Of a stretch of DNA of 64,000 bases, positions 1 through 8,667 are shown one piece after another. Source of the stretch: GCA-2690565 sp002457235 (GTDB lineage: Bacteria > Verrucomicrobiota > Verrucomicrobiia > Opitutales > Coraliomargaritaceae). Made by a program: the position numbers and the translations under genes. The DNA lies in NCBI GenBank assembly GCA_045565695.1, contig JBJLEZ010000001.1, positions 186,001 through 250,000 of the forward strand, given 5' to 3'. The stretch's first letter is position 1. Each line of letters opens with the position of its first letter. The notes under the pieces were generated by a model. The model had not been told where the DNA came from, made no database searches, and saw only the letters and a list, made by a program, of their open reading frames with translations.

Positions 1-90
1 ATAATCGCCTTTGTCATCATCGTTCTTGTATACGCACTTTTAATGAATCGTGCGGATAAAGCTGCAAACAACTCAAATTCAAACGCTTAA
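1..90 (+). CDS. DUF4212 small subunit of Na+/solute symporter, C-terminal part
   Basis: An open frame enters from the left edge and stops at a TAA, giving 29 residues that begin with a hydrophobic stretch (IIAFVIIVLVYALLMNR) and end in a short polar Asn-rich tail. This matches the second membrane helix and C-terminus of DUF4212 proteins (about 85-100 residues, two helices). Those proteins are typically encoded immediately before a VC_2705-type sodium:solute symporter, as here: the next gene starts 5 bases downstream. The start and first helix lie outside the window, so the call depends on the helix-plus-NR pattern and on the neighbour. Confidence 0.75.
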   Translation: MIAFVIIVLVYALLMNRADKAANNSNSNA

Positions 91-95
91 TCATC

Positions 96-1910
96 ATGAG
101 TATTTTAAATTGGACCTATATATTTGTGGGACTGAGTTTTTCGCTCTATCTCTTTATCGCTTGGCGAGTACGAGTAAAAGATACACGAGGCTTTTATGTA
201 GCCGGAAGAGATGTTCCGGCTTATGCAAACGGAATGGCTACTGCTGCCGATTGGATGAGTGCCGCATCTTTTATTTCAATGGCTGGCTTAATCTCAACAA
301 TGGGCTACGCAGGAAGTGTTTATCTCATGGGATGGACTGGTGGCTTCGTCTTATTAGCACTTTGCCTAGCCCCTTACTTGAGAAAATTAGGACACTATAC
401 CGTCCCAGAATTTATTGGTGACCGCTATGAAAGTGATGTAGCTCGAGTCATTGCCATTATTTGTGCTGTCTTTATTTCCTTCACTTACGTCGCTGGTCAA
501 ATGCGTGGTGTGGGTGTGGTCTTCAGTCGCTTTCTCAATGTTGATATCTCTACGGGTGTCTTCATCGGCATGTTTATTGTTTTTATTTACGCGACACTCG
601 GGGGCATGAAAGGCATTACCTGGACACAGGTGGCGCAGTACTGGGTTTTAATCACTGCGTTCCTAGTTCCAACGATTGCCATTAGTATTCAACTTACTGG
701 ACAGATGATTCCCTCGATTGGAATGGGAGCAGTGCTCATCGAGCCTTCTGTGGTCGGACAAACAAACTTTTTATTAAATGCCTTGGATGGTACTCTGACC
801 GATTTTGGATGGCACGCCTATACCCAAGCCTTTGAAGGCAAATGGAGCAAATTCAACGTCTTTGCTACCGCATTGACGCTCATGGTTGGAACCGCAGGTT
901 TGCCTCATGTAATTGTTCGATTTTACACTGTAAAAAATGTACAAGCCGCACGTTGGAGTGCTTTTTGGGCATTACTCTTTATATCTATTCTTTATCTATC
1001 CGCACCCTCATTAGCTTCTTTTTCAAGATATTATATGATTCATACCCTCAACGGATCCAGCGCAGAGACACTTCCTGAATGGTTTCATAGTTGGGAAAAA
1101 ACTGGGTTAATCTTATGGCTAGATGATGGCGATGGAGTCGTTCGTTATTCAGGCGACAAAACTAATGAGATTTTTCGCTCAGGGAAATTGGGCTCAAAAG
1201 AACTCGAGTCGATAAAAGACAATCACCAAATTTGGTTAACTAGCGGCACCACAAATGGAATCGATGGACGGCAACTTTTATTCGATAAACAATTGAGTGG
1301 TCCCGATAGAGATATCATAATGTTGGCTGCACCTGAAATGGCGAGCTTGTCGAATTGGATTATAGCTTTTGTTGCAGCAGGTGGCTTAGCTGCTGCCCTC
1401 TCTACTGCTAGTGGCCTACTGCTAGTCATCTCATCAAGTATTGCCAATGATTTGTATTATCGAACATTAAACCCAAAAGCTTCACAAAAAAATCAACTCT
1501 TAGTGGGTCGTGTGACGATTGCTATAGCAGTCGTTATTGCTGGGTATTTTGGATTAAATCCGCCAGGTTTTGTCGGGCAAGTGGTTGCCTTTGCATTCGG
1601 CTTAGCTTCCGCAAGCTTCTTTCCTGCAATCCTACTAGGTATCTTTAATCAAAGAGTCGGGACGATTCCTGCCATCATTGGGATGCTTTCTGGTATAAGC
1701 TTAACAGCCTATTATATTATCCATTGTGTCTTTCTAAATGGAGAGCGATGGACATTAGGCATAATTCAAAATGGCATCACGCCAGAAGCCTTTGGTATGA
1801 TTGGGATGTTGGTTAATTTTACTTTTGTAATAATTTTAACCCCATTCTTTGCCCCACCGAGTGATCGAATTAAAGCAAAGATTCAATCGGTTCGCAGCCC
1901 AGAAGCTTAA
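96..1910 (+). CDS. Sodium:solute symporter, VC_2705-like (SSS family)
   Basis: This 604-residue inner-membrane carrier probably couples Na+ entry to uptake of an organic acid such as acetate or another small carboxylate. Many hydrophobic helices are visible from residue 5 onward, and the SSS-type segment LAAALSTASGLLLVISSS lies near residue 430. A hydrophilic insert at about residues 310-405 separates helices in the middle of the protein; this insert is characteristic of the VC_2705 (TIGR03648) branch rather than PutP. The gene follows the DUF4212 small subunit by 5 bases, so the two are almost certainly cotranscribed. The family is secure, but the substrate is not determined by the sequence. 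Confidence 0.9.
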   Translation: MSILNWTYIFVGLSFSLYLFIAWRVRVKDTRGFYVAGRDVPAYANGMATAADWMSAASFISMAGLISTMGYAGSVYLMGWTGGFVLLALCLAPYLRKLGHYTVPEFIGDRYESDVARVIAIICAVFISFTYVAGQMRGVGVVFSRFLNVDISTGVFIGMFIVFIYATLGGMKGITWTQVAQYWVLITAFLVPTIAISIQLTGQMIPSIGMGAVLIEPSVVGQTNFLLNALDGTLTDFGWHAYTQAFEGKWSKFNVFATALTLMVGTAGLPHVIVRFYTVKNVQAARWSAFWALLFISILYLSAPSLASFSRYYMIHTLNGSSAETLPEWFHSWEKTGLILWLDDGDGVVRYSGDKTNEIFRSGKLGSKELESIKDNHQIWLTSGTTNGIDGRQLLFDKQLSGPDRDIIMLAAPEMASLSNWIIAFVAAGGLAAALSTASGLLLVISSSIANDLYYRTLNPKASQKNQLLVGRVTIAIAVVIAGYFGLNPPGFVGQVVAFAFGLASASFFPAILLGIFNQRVGTIPAIIGMLSGISLTAYYIIHCVFLNGERWTLGIIQNGITPEAFGMIGMLVNFTFVIILTPFFAPPSDRIKAKIQSVRSPEA

Positions 1911-1949
1911 AACACTTTTATTCTTTATGCTTATAGATTAAAGCTGATT

Positions 1950-3218
1950 CTAAACTTCATTTTCCCAAATGCTTTCGAGTGTTTGTCGCTTACGAATCAA
2001 TCGAGCTTCTCCGTTGCATTGTATCAAGACTTCGGCTGCTTCTGGGTAAGAGTTATAATGCTTTGGTGTCATGGCTGATGCGTAAGCACCAGTTCCTCCA
2101 ATCAAAACTAAATCACCTATTTGAACGTCAGCAAAGCAACGAGTCGCTAACAATTCAGGATCCCCTGGAGCTGGAGTTAGGATATCGCCCGATTCGCAGC
2201 AATGCCCTACAACCACATAGTCTTGGCTCTTTGCTGTATCTTTTTCTGAATTACGTTGACTGAAAATAGAGATTGGGTGTTGTGCACCATAAATGGAAGG
2301 TCTCAAAAGCTCAGTCATTCCCGTATTTAATTTAATGAAATGATAACCTTGTTCACCAGTATTGACGAGATCATGCACTTCGGCCAATAAGCCACCTGCA
2401 TTTGCCATCAAAAAGGTGCCGGGCTCGATTTCACAGTGAATCTTTCGACCTGTTTTTTCTGCAAACGCTTCAAAAGCCTCACGCACAGGCTTACCAATCA
2501 CTTGCAAATCAGTTGAAACTTCGTCGGGCATTCGTCCAACTTTGTAACCGCCACCCAGATTCAAAACAGTGACAGATTCAAATTGTTCCACCAATTGAAA
2601 ATTCATTAAGGCAACTTTTAGCCAAACATCAGGATCACTACCAGAACCGATATGTGTGTGAATACGTACCACCTCTAAGTTATAATCAGCACAAAGGGCC
2701 TTCACTTCATCCGCTAATCCATGCCAAATACCAAAACTCGAAGAAACACCACCGACATTGGTACGATTATTCCCTCCAGAACCAGAGCCGGGATTAAAGC
2801 GTATCCCTACTTTGCCTCCTTTTTTAATTTTTCCAAAAGCCTCTAATTGCTTCAAAGAGCAAGCATTGAATTGAATCCCTAAATCTAAAAGTGCTTCTAA
2901 ATCTTCAGGGATTTCTTGTGCACTTAGACTGATCTTACTCGGAGCAATACCCGCATGAATAGCTCGTTTCACCTCATGTCCTGAACTGGCATCTATATGA
3001 AGTCCTAATGAATCAAACAACTGAAGGATTGATTTATTGGGACTGGACTTCATGGCAAATCGTGCCGTTAAGCCATACGCATTAGGAAATGCTAAAACGG
3101 CTTCAGCAGCGGAACGCATACAAGCTTCGTCATAAAGATAAATAGGCGTACCGAAAGTTTCAGCGAGTGATTGTGCTTTTTCGGAATCGACCAACGGATT
3201 TAGATTGAAATGGTTCAT
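1950..3218 (-). CDS. lysA: Diaminopimelate decarboxylase
   Basis: A 422-residue PLP fold-III (alanine-racemase-type barrel) decarboxylase, expected to convert meso-diaminopimelate to lysine in the cytoplasm. The PLP lysine is K57 in FAMKSSPNKS. The phosphate-binding glycine loop is LNLGGGYKVG, the C-terminal domain has EIEPGTFL, and the catalytic cysteine lies in HCCESGDILTP. Length fits the family. Carboxynorspermidine and arginine decarboxylases share the fold, but PSIYGAQHPI and the CESGD loop favour LysA. dapL at 21.8 kb supplies the same pathway. The gene is divergent from the DUF6580 gene (41 bases between starts) and convergent with the symporter. Confidence 0.85.
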   Translation of the reverse strand: MNHFNLNPLVDSEKAQSLAETFGTPIYLYDEACMRSAAEAVLAFPNAYGLTARFAMKSSPNKSILQLFDSLGLHIDASSGHEVKRAIHAGIAPSKISLSAQEIPEDLEALLDLGIQFNACSLKQLEAFGKIKKGGKVGIRFNPGSGSGGNNRTNVGGVSSSFGIWHGLADEVKALCADYNLEVVRIHTHIGSGSDPDVWLKVALMNFQLVEQFESVTVLNLGGGYKVGRMPDEVSTDLQVIGKPVREAFEAFAEKTGRKIHCEIEPGTFLMANAGGLLAEVHDLVNTGEQGYHFIKLNTGMTELLRPSIYGAQHPISIFSQRNSEKDTAKSQDYVVVGHCCESGDILTPAPGDPELLATRCFADVQIGDLVLIGGTGAYASAMTPKHYNSYPEAAEVLIQCNGEARLIRKRQTLESIWENEV

Positions 3219-3259
3219 CAGTTAAACTACAGATATAAATTTATAGAAAACAAGTAGTT

Positions 3260-3776
3260 ATGAGTGAAATTATTAAGAGTGCGGCATTTATATTGGCAAG
3301 TATATTTCTTGCTCGCTTTGCTCTGCCCGCAAACATCACCCCTATCATTGCTATGGCGGTATTTCTTCCCTTCATCACTCAAAATAAGCATCTTCAAACC
3401 TTACTTCCGATTGGTCATACTTTTTCTCACAGATATTTTCTTAGGCTTTTATGGAGCGACTATGTTTTTTGTCTACGGAACTTTATTGCTGATCAGCATT
3501 TTGTCACGAAAAGGCTACAATGGAAGATTGACTGGGATTTTAAAAACCTCTGGATTCAGCGTCTTGCTTTGGCACATTATCGTGAATTTTGGAGTCTACC
3601 TCAATGGACTTGGTACTATATCACTTGCCCAAACTTATATAGCGGCCATTCCTTTTGATTTTCGTTTATTGGTAAGTACTCTCGCATTCAGTAGCCTTTT
3701 TTATGGATGTAATTACGCTGTTTGCCGATATATAAATAGAAAAGCTTTAAGCTCTGACCCGATTACTTTCTCTTAA
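3260..3776 (+). pseudogene. DUF6580 family membrane protein, frameshifted
   Basis: Two overlapping frames together make one DUF6580-like integral membrane protein of about 170 residues. The first frame, from the ATG at 3260, gives NITPIIAMAVFLPF and LLPIGHT. The second gives FLTDIFLGFYGATMFFVYG, VNFGVYLNG and YIAAIPFDFRLLVSTLAF. In the family the PNFTPIAAMALF, SDLFLGFH, TNFGVW and AAIPFF blocks occur in that order in one chain. Removing one T from the T5 run at 3421-3425 joins the frames as PIGHTFLTDIFLGFYG. It is either a recent pseudogene, a sequencing error, or (less likely) a recoding site. The family has no well-defined function, though members often sit near transport or cofactor genes. 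Confidence 0.75.
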
Positions 3777-3790
3777 GTGCTGTTTTAGTT

Positions 3791-3810
3791 AGCCGTCTAT
3801 ACGGCTTTAT
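3791..3810 (+). terminator. Possible terminator hairpin between convergent genes
   Basis: AGCCGT at 3791-3796 pairs with ACGGCT at 3801-3806 around a CTAT loop. The T-rich sequence TTATCTTT follows on the plus strand. It lies just after the DUF6580 frame and spans the stop codon of the Fur-family gene on the other strand. The stem is only 6 base pairs and the U-tract is interrupted, so this is a weak call. Confidence 0.4.
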
Positions 3811-4171
3811 CTTTACATTCTGGGCAAGTCCCAGAATAGACCACCTCACCCCCAGATACGTCAAATCCTTCGGGTAGATTGACTGAAGGCAATCTCATAG
3901 GAATATCTAAATCAAAAACCTTTTCACAGGCTCGGCAGATAAAATGAGGATGTTCCTTTTCTGCAGGTAGCTCATAGCGGGATGGCTGGCCTGGAAATGA
4001 CAAACCAACCAACTCAGAATTTTCACACATTTTTCGAATCGCTCTATCTACTGTCGCTGAGCCAAGTGAAATCATCCACTTACGGCCCATAGCAAGAACT
4101 TCGTCCCTACTTATTGGACGATTTGCCTCTTCGAATACTTTATCGATGAGCTGTCTCTGTTGAGTAAGCAT
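3797..4171 (-). CDS. Fur-family metal-dependent transcriptional regulator
   Basis: A short (124-residue) Fur/Zur/PerR-type repressor. The N-terminal winged helix covers about residues 1-75 (SRDEVLAMGRKWMISLGSAT, then the recognition-helix region TVDRAIRKMCE). The dimerisation domain begins with HPHFICRACEKVFDL, and a C-terminal CPEC completes a CxxC...CxxC structural zinc site. I chose the ATG at 4171; a TTG at 4183 overlapping the upstream stop would add four residues. The gene directly follows a TonB receptor and is probably cotranscribed with it behind a Fur-box-like palindrome. This suggests autoregulated iron or zinc control. Metal identity is not decidable from sequence. Confidence 0.85.
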   Translation of the reverse strand: MLTQQRQLIDKVFEEANRPISRDEVLAMGRKWMISLGSATVDRAIRKMCENSELVGLSFPGQPSRYELPAEKEHPHFICRACEKVFDLDIPMRLPSVNLPEGFDVSGGEVVYSGTCPECKDKAV

Positions 4172-4179
4172 TAAATGTA

Positions 4180-6144
4180 TCAATAGTTAAATTTTGCGCC
4201 AATAAACATTTGCCTAGGTGGGGCTGGGAAGCCTTTCGTGTATAAGAATTTTTGATCAAAAGCATTCTCTATTCGAAAAAACAATGTAGTGTTCTCAGAA
4301 CAAATCATTGACCCAAATAACCTTGCAGATTCTAAGGCTTCAAAATCATCGCCTACTGAGTCCTCGCGGTTCCAACCAGCTAAGTAGTTTAATCCTAAAC
4401 TATATTTTGAAGTCGGCTGCCAAAATATAGAAGTAGAAAATTTGTGCATGGGGCGCCTAATTAATTGACTGCCCTTTGTCCCTGAATAACCACTGAAATA
4501 TTGGCCTGATTGAATATCAGCATCTAGATATGAGTAAGAAAATGAATAATTAAGCTGATCAAAGATTATTCCCTTAATATAGGCTTCTGCACCTAATTGA
4601 TTTGTATCCACGAGAGCGTGTTCTTTATCAATTAGAGTATAATTATCATCATAAGTATCAATAGTGTCGGCTATGTTCCTTAACTGATTATTAAAATATA
4701 TAATACCAATTTCTTGTTTGCTTAATAATTTTTTAAATCCAATTTCTCTCGTTTTAGAATTCTCTAATTTGAAATTTAAAGAATCAAAGTATAAGGAATC
4801 AAAGTCGCTAAATTGAATTAAAGCATTCATATCAGGAACTACCTTGCCATTAGATGCTTTTAAAAAAAGTTTAAATGAATCATCTTGGCTAAGTGAGTGA
4901 CTAATTTCAAAATTACCAGTTCTGGTAGTTGGAAATAATTTACTGTAATTATCATATCGCGCACCCAACTTAATTGCAGTCATATCATTTAATTCAATTA
5001 AGTTTTGATAAAATATAGAACGTGTTTTGTAGCCTAAATTAACTACTTTATTTGAATTATTTTCTACTCCATCGAATGGATTTCGTTCATACTCTCTGTC
5101 TTCGAGCATAAAACCTATAATACTTGTAGAATTAAACTTATCTACATTAAATTCCCAATACGCTTCTAAGCCTTTAATATTTTCTTCAAAAATTTTATCT
5201 ACATTATCAAGAGAACCATACTCACTATCTTCAGGAGTATAGGATGTAAACGTAGAAGAATCATATCTATTTACAGAATGGGTATCTAGCTTATTTTGAT
5301 TAAGATTAATCATTATTTTAAACTTTGCTCTATCCGTTAATTTGTACGTTAGTCCTGGAGAAATAAGCCAAGCATTAGTATTGTTTCTTTCTTTTGAAGG
5401 AGGAGGATATCTATTATCGCCAATTACTCCCAACTCGGCATTATAACTAAAAAACTGAAAATCAAATTCTAGCTCGTTTGTAAGTTGATGCTTAAAATAT
5501 AAATTATTGGTAATACGCTCAAAATCAGAATTTTCTTGAAAACCATTGCTGCTTAAAGTCTCTAATCCATAAGTAATTGATAAAGATTCATCGCCGTAAG
5601 CTGTATTGTAAGCTGCCTTTCTAAAAGCATTTGAACCAGTCTCTAAGTTAAAATTTCGAATACTTCCTTTATTTGCTTTGGAGCTTCTTAAATTTATAAT
5701 CCCTCCTATAGCTCCTCCGTATAAACTTGAATTATCACCTTTAACAAACTCAACGGAACCAACATTAACCAGTCCAAGAAGACCTGAATCATATTGTCCT
5801 GAAAAACCAGTTGGTAATCTACGATCATTAAATAAAATGGTAGTATGATTGCTCTCGCTACCTCTAGTGAATAATGATGTTGCTTTACCGATTCCACCTG
5901 TAGGAACTAAAAAAGTACCCGGTATTTGCCATAAGACATCTGTTAAATTTACATAAGCACCATCTTCAATATCTTCTTTATTAAAAGTACTTACCGATGG
6001 GCTGAGATCAAAGAGGTCTTGATTAAGTCTAGATGCAGTAACCACATAATCATCTAAATTGTAGACTTTTTCAGAACTACTTCCAATTAAAGAAAAAAAA
6101 TATATAGATGTAAAAAAAACAAGTTTAAGAATAAATGAAAACAT
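4180..6144 (-). CDS. TonB-dependent outer-membrane receptor (CirA/BtuB-like)
   Basis: About 654 residues with an N-terminal signal peptide ending near SLIGSSS, a TonB-box-like start (NLDDYVVTASR) and a plug domain with LTDVLWQIPGT, LFTRGSESNHTTIL and EFVKGDNSSLYGGAIGGII. A long beta-barrel follows, ending in an aromatic residue (FIGAKFNY). The substrate is probably a siderophore, haem or cobalamin. I preferred the ATG at 6144; a TTG 12 bases upstream is possible. The gene is unusually AT-rich (15 of 60 G+C at 5281-5340, 20 of 60 at 4801-4860) and forms a unit with the downstream Fur-family regulator. The inverted repeat at 6184-6203 lies 40 bases upstream of the start, consistent with metal-repressed uptake. 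Confidence 0.88.
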   Translation of the reverse strand: MFSFILKLVFFTSIYFFSLIGSSSEKVYNLDDYVVTASRLNQDLFDLSPSVSTFNKEDIEDGAYVNLTDVLWQIPGTFLVPTGGIGKATSLFTRGSESNHTTILFNDRRLPTGFSGQYDSGLLGLVNVGSVEFVKGDNSSLYGGAIGGIINLRSSKANKGSIRNFNLETGSNAFRKAAYNTAYGDESLSITYGLETLSSNGFQENSDFERITNNLYFKHQLTNELEFDFQFFSYNAELGVIGDNRYPPPSKERNNTNAWLISPGLTYKLTDRAKFKIMINLNQNKLDTHSVNRYDSSTFTSYTPEDSEYGSLDNVDKIFEENIKGLEAYWEFNVDKFNSTSIIGFMLEDREYERNPFDGVENNSNKVVNLGYKTRSIFYQNLIELNDMTAIKLGARYDNYSKLFPTTRTGNFEISHSLSQDDSFKLFLKASNGKVVPDMNALIQFSDFDSLYFDSLNFKLENSKTREIGFKKLLSKQEIGIIYFNNQLRNIADTIDTYDDNYTLIDKEHALVDTNQLGAEAYIKGIIFDQLNYSFSYSYLDADIQSGQYFSGYSGTKGSQLIRRPMHKFSTSIFWQPTSKYSLGLNYLAGWNREDSVGDDFEALESARLFGSMICSENTTLFFRIENAFDQKFLYTKGFPAPPRQMFIGAKFNY

Positions 6145-6183
6145 TCGACTAAACAATGTGACTCAAAAACAAAGTCAATTATA

Positions 6184-6203
6184 ATTGATTATTGATAATC
6201 AAT
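6184..6203. promoter_or_regulatory. Fur-box-like palindrome upstream of TonB receptor
   Basis: A perfect inverted repeat, ATTGATTAT-TG-ATAATCAAT, lies 40 bases before the ATG of the TonB receptor. The core TGATTAT..ATAATCA closely resembles the 7-1-7 Fur consensus TGATAATnATTATCA. A Fur-family gene is the second gene of the same unit, so autoregulation is the simplest reading. A distance of 28-60 bases before translation start suits an operator overlapping a promoter. Confidence 0.7.
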
Positions 6204-6250
6204 CTCATTTATATACCCTTTTTTATTAAGTCACTTCACTTAAAAAAGTT

Positions 6251-6640
6251 TTAAATTGCTAAGTTTTCCGCAATTAGAACATTGTCGGCTCGAATGACCT
6301 GGCTATTTTTCTCAGATAGCACCAAGACTTTAGGCTTCCAGTCTTTAGCCTCTTTTGCATCCACTTGCGCAAAAGACATAATCACCACTCGATCCCCGAT
6401 TTCCCCCTTATGAGCAGCTGCTCCATTTAAAGAAATTAGATGAGAACCCTTCGGTGCTTCAATTGCGTAAGTTTCAAAACGTTCCCCGTTCGCAATGTTC
6501 GCAACCAGAATTTTTTCGTATGGGAGCAACCCGACTGCCTCCATCAAAGCACTATCAATAGCTAGACTACCTTCATAGTGCAAAGCACGATCTGTAATCT
6601 CGGCTCTTAGTAATTTGGATTTTAATAGGCTGATATTCAT
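6251..6640 (-). CDS. panD: Aspartate 1-decarboxylase proenzyme
   Basis: A 129-residue pyruvoyl enzyme that makes beta-alanine for pantothenate. Self-cleavage at Gly24-Ser25 is visible in HYEGSLAID; S25 becomes the pyruvoyl group. K9, R54 and Y58 (NGERFETYAI) fall at the positions used by the Escherichia coli enzyme for substrate binding and catalysis. GAAAHKGEIGDRVVIMSF is the usual late strand region. Length is normal. panC, the next pantothenate step, lies 14 kb away on the same strand, so the pathway is present but not clustered. Confidence 0.96.
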   Translation of the reverse strand: MNISLLKSKLLRAEITDRALHYEGSLAIDSALMEAVGLLPYEKILVANIANGERFETYAIEAPKGSHLISLNGAAAHKGEIGDRVVIMSFAQVDAKEAKDWKPKVLVLSEKNSQVIRADNVLIAENLAI

Positions 6641-6696
6641 GACAAAATGCTTACTATAACTCGATCTAGGTAGATGTCAAAAAGCATAAAAATAAA

Positions 6697-7770
6697 TTAA
6701 ACATTCGGATAGCTTCCAAGCCATTTTACAAATGAAGAACAATTTTCTAATTCCTCAATGGCTTCCTGAACTGAGTCCTCTTCTATATGACCTATAAGAT
6801 CGATAAAGAAAAAATAGTCCCATGCTTTTTTACGACTAGGACGCGATTCAATTTTTGATAGATTAATTCCACGTTTAGCGAAAGGCATCAATGCATTCTC
6901 TAAGGCACCTGATTGATCTTTTAAAGAAATCACTAAGCTAGTTTTATCATTCCCCTCTCCCAAAGGTCTTACTTCCGTTTTGCCAATGACTAAAAAGCGT
7001 GTAACATTTTCAGAACTGTCTTGTATGTTATTTTGTACAACTGGAACACCATTCAATTCTGCAGCAATTGAACTGGCAATCGCCGCAACCTCAGGACGCT
7101 TAGCTGAAATTTCAACCGCACTTGCTGTGCTATGAGATTCTACTAATTCGGCATTTGGCAAATTGCGCCTCAACCACTCACGACATTGTCCAAGTGCTTG
7201 GTCTTTTGAATGAACTTCTTTAATTGCATCCAAAGGTGATTGTGCAATTAAACAATGTTCAATTGGCAAGTAAACTTGTGCGCAAATTTTTAAATCCGAT
7301 TCCACCAATTCATCCATCGAATGAAAAACTGCTCCTTCTGTAGAATTTTCAATCGGGACAACTCCATAATCACAATCCCCCGCTTCAACTGCAGAAAAAA
7401 CATCTGAAATTGTTTTCATGGGCGTTGCTTTTAAGCTGACACCAAAATTTTTCAATACGGCTTGATGCGTGTAGGTTGCCTCTGGTCCCAAGAAAGCAAC
7501 TTGAAGCTCTTTTTCCAAAGCAATTGACGCAGAAATTACTTCTCGATAGATCGCATTTAAGGCAGATTGATTGAGCGGTCCTTTATTAAGTGCAGCCAAC
7601 TTTTTAAAGACTTCGGCCTCTCGTGCTGGATCGTAAAAATCACTTCCTGACTCTTGTTTAATTTTACCAATTTCATGGGCAATAGCTAAACGTTGATTGA
7701 GTGACTGCACAATCTCTGCATCAATCTTGTCAATTTGCTCTCTTTGTTTGTCTAAATCTTGTTTGCTCAT
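6697..7770 (-). CDS. pheA: Bifunctional chorismate mutase/prephenate dehydratase
   Basis: A 357-residue P-protein for phenylalanine synthesis. An N-terminal AroQ-type chorismate mutase covers about residues 1-90 (QREQIDKIDAEIVQSLNQRL, IGKIKQ, DPAREAEVFKKL). The prephenate dehydratase domain follows (VAFLGPEATYTHQAV, VVPIENSTEGAV, and NVTRFLVIG with the conserved Thr-Arg-Phe). A C-terminal ACT domain (GALENALMPFAKRGINLSKI, ESRPSRK) provides phenylalanine feedback. The gene starts 5 bases after the scpB stop on the same strand, so the two probably form one transcript. Confidence 0.95.
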   Translation of the reverse strand: MSKQDLDKQREQIDKIDAEIVQSLNQRLAIAHEIGKIKQESGSDFYDPAREAEVFKKLAALNKGPLNQSALNAIYREVISASIALEKELQVAFLGPEATYTHQAVLKNFGVSLKATPMKTISDVFSAVEAGDCDYGVVPIENSTEGAVFHSMDELVESDLKICAQVYLPIEHCLIAQSPLDAIKEVHSKDQALGQCREWLRRNLPNAELVESHSTASAVEISAKRPEVAAIASSIAAELNGVPVVQNNIQDSSENVTRFLVIGKTEVRPLGEGNDKTSLVISLKDQSGALENALMPFAKRGINLSKIESRPSRKKAWDYFFFIDLIGHIEEDSVQEAIEELENCSSFVKWLGSYPNV

Positions 7771-7775
7771 GAGGG

Positions 7776-8549
7776 CTATTCTTCAGTTTTTTCTATATAT
7801 GCATCGCTTTCCATATTTTCTTTCTGCCAATCCACTTCAACAAAAGTTTCTTCAAGTGGCAACTCTGATGGTTTAGTTTCTTTTGCCAAGCCAACTGTCT
7901 CATCAGAAATCTCACTTTCAAATTCTTTATCTTTTCGCATAAAGTCATCAATTTGTACATTGGATAAAATATCCGATGTGGGCAACTCCTCTAAATCTTT
8001 AATTCCTGAAAACTCTAAGAATTTTTCCGTCGTACCGTATTGGATTGGACGGCCTGGTAATTCCGCTCGACCAATTACCTCAATCAATTCAATTTCTAAT
8101 AATCGATTCACCGGACTGTCGACTGACACACCCCGAATGGATTCGATCTCTGCTCGTGTGACCGGCTGACGATAAGCAATAATCGAAAGTGTTTCTAGAG
8201 TCGCCATAGTAAGCTTCATCGGCTTAGGTTCAGCACGCAATAAACGAATGTAATCAGAAAATTGCGGTGCCGTCGCCAGATAAAATCCTTTAGGCCCATC
8301 GACTAAGCGATAAGCTCGGTCTTCGAGTTCCGCCTCCTCCATAATCGATTGTAATGCCAATTCTAAATCTTTCTTTTTGACTGTTCCTAAATCCTCGTTT
8401 TCTGCTTCGCTCTCTTCATCTTCGGTCTTTTTTGAATCTAATAATTGTTCTTCATACTTACGAAAAAGCTTTAAGATATCCTTAACCGTTAAAGGTTCGG
8501 AGGTTGATATCAGCAAGGCTTCTAAAATCTTTGTTAATTTAGGATTCAT
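7776..8549 (-). CDS. scpB: Segregation and condensation protein B
   Basis: A 257-residue winged-helix kleisin-associated subunit of the SMC-ScpAB condensin. Family features are KILEALLISTSEPLTVKDIL at the N-terminus and LETLSIIAYRQPVTRAEIES followed by IRGV and LLEIELIEVIGRAELPGRP in the second winged helix. An acidic linker (about residues 41-57) and an acidic C-terminal tail of some 70 residues make it longer than the usual 180-200. scpA is not in the window. It is the promoter-proximal gene of the pair with pheA, divergent from ilvD. Confidence 0.93.
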   Translation of the reverse strand: MNPKLTKILEALLISTSEPLTVKDILKLFRKYEEQLLDSKKTEDEESEAENEDLGTVKKKDLELALQSIMEEAELEDRAYRLVDGPKGFYLATAPQFSDYIRLLRAEPKPMKLTMATLETLSIIAYRQPVTRAEIESIRGVSVDSPVNRLLEIELIEVIGRAELPGRPIQYGTTEKFLEFSGIKDLEELPTSDILSNVQIDDFMRKDKEFESEISDETVGLAKETKPSELPLEETFVEVDWQKENMESDAYIEKTEE

Positions 8550-8667
8550 AATTTACGCTTATAAAAATCAAAATTTCATAAAAAGAACAGAAAAAAGGAT
8601 ATTGTCCTTGAAACCTTAATTTGTTCTAAAACTATGTTTAAATTGATTATTAAATAAATAAGGAACT

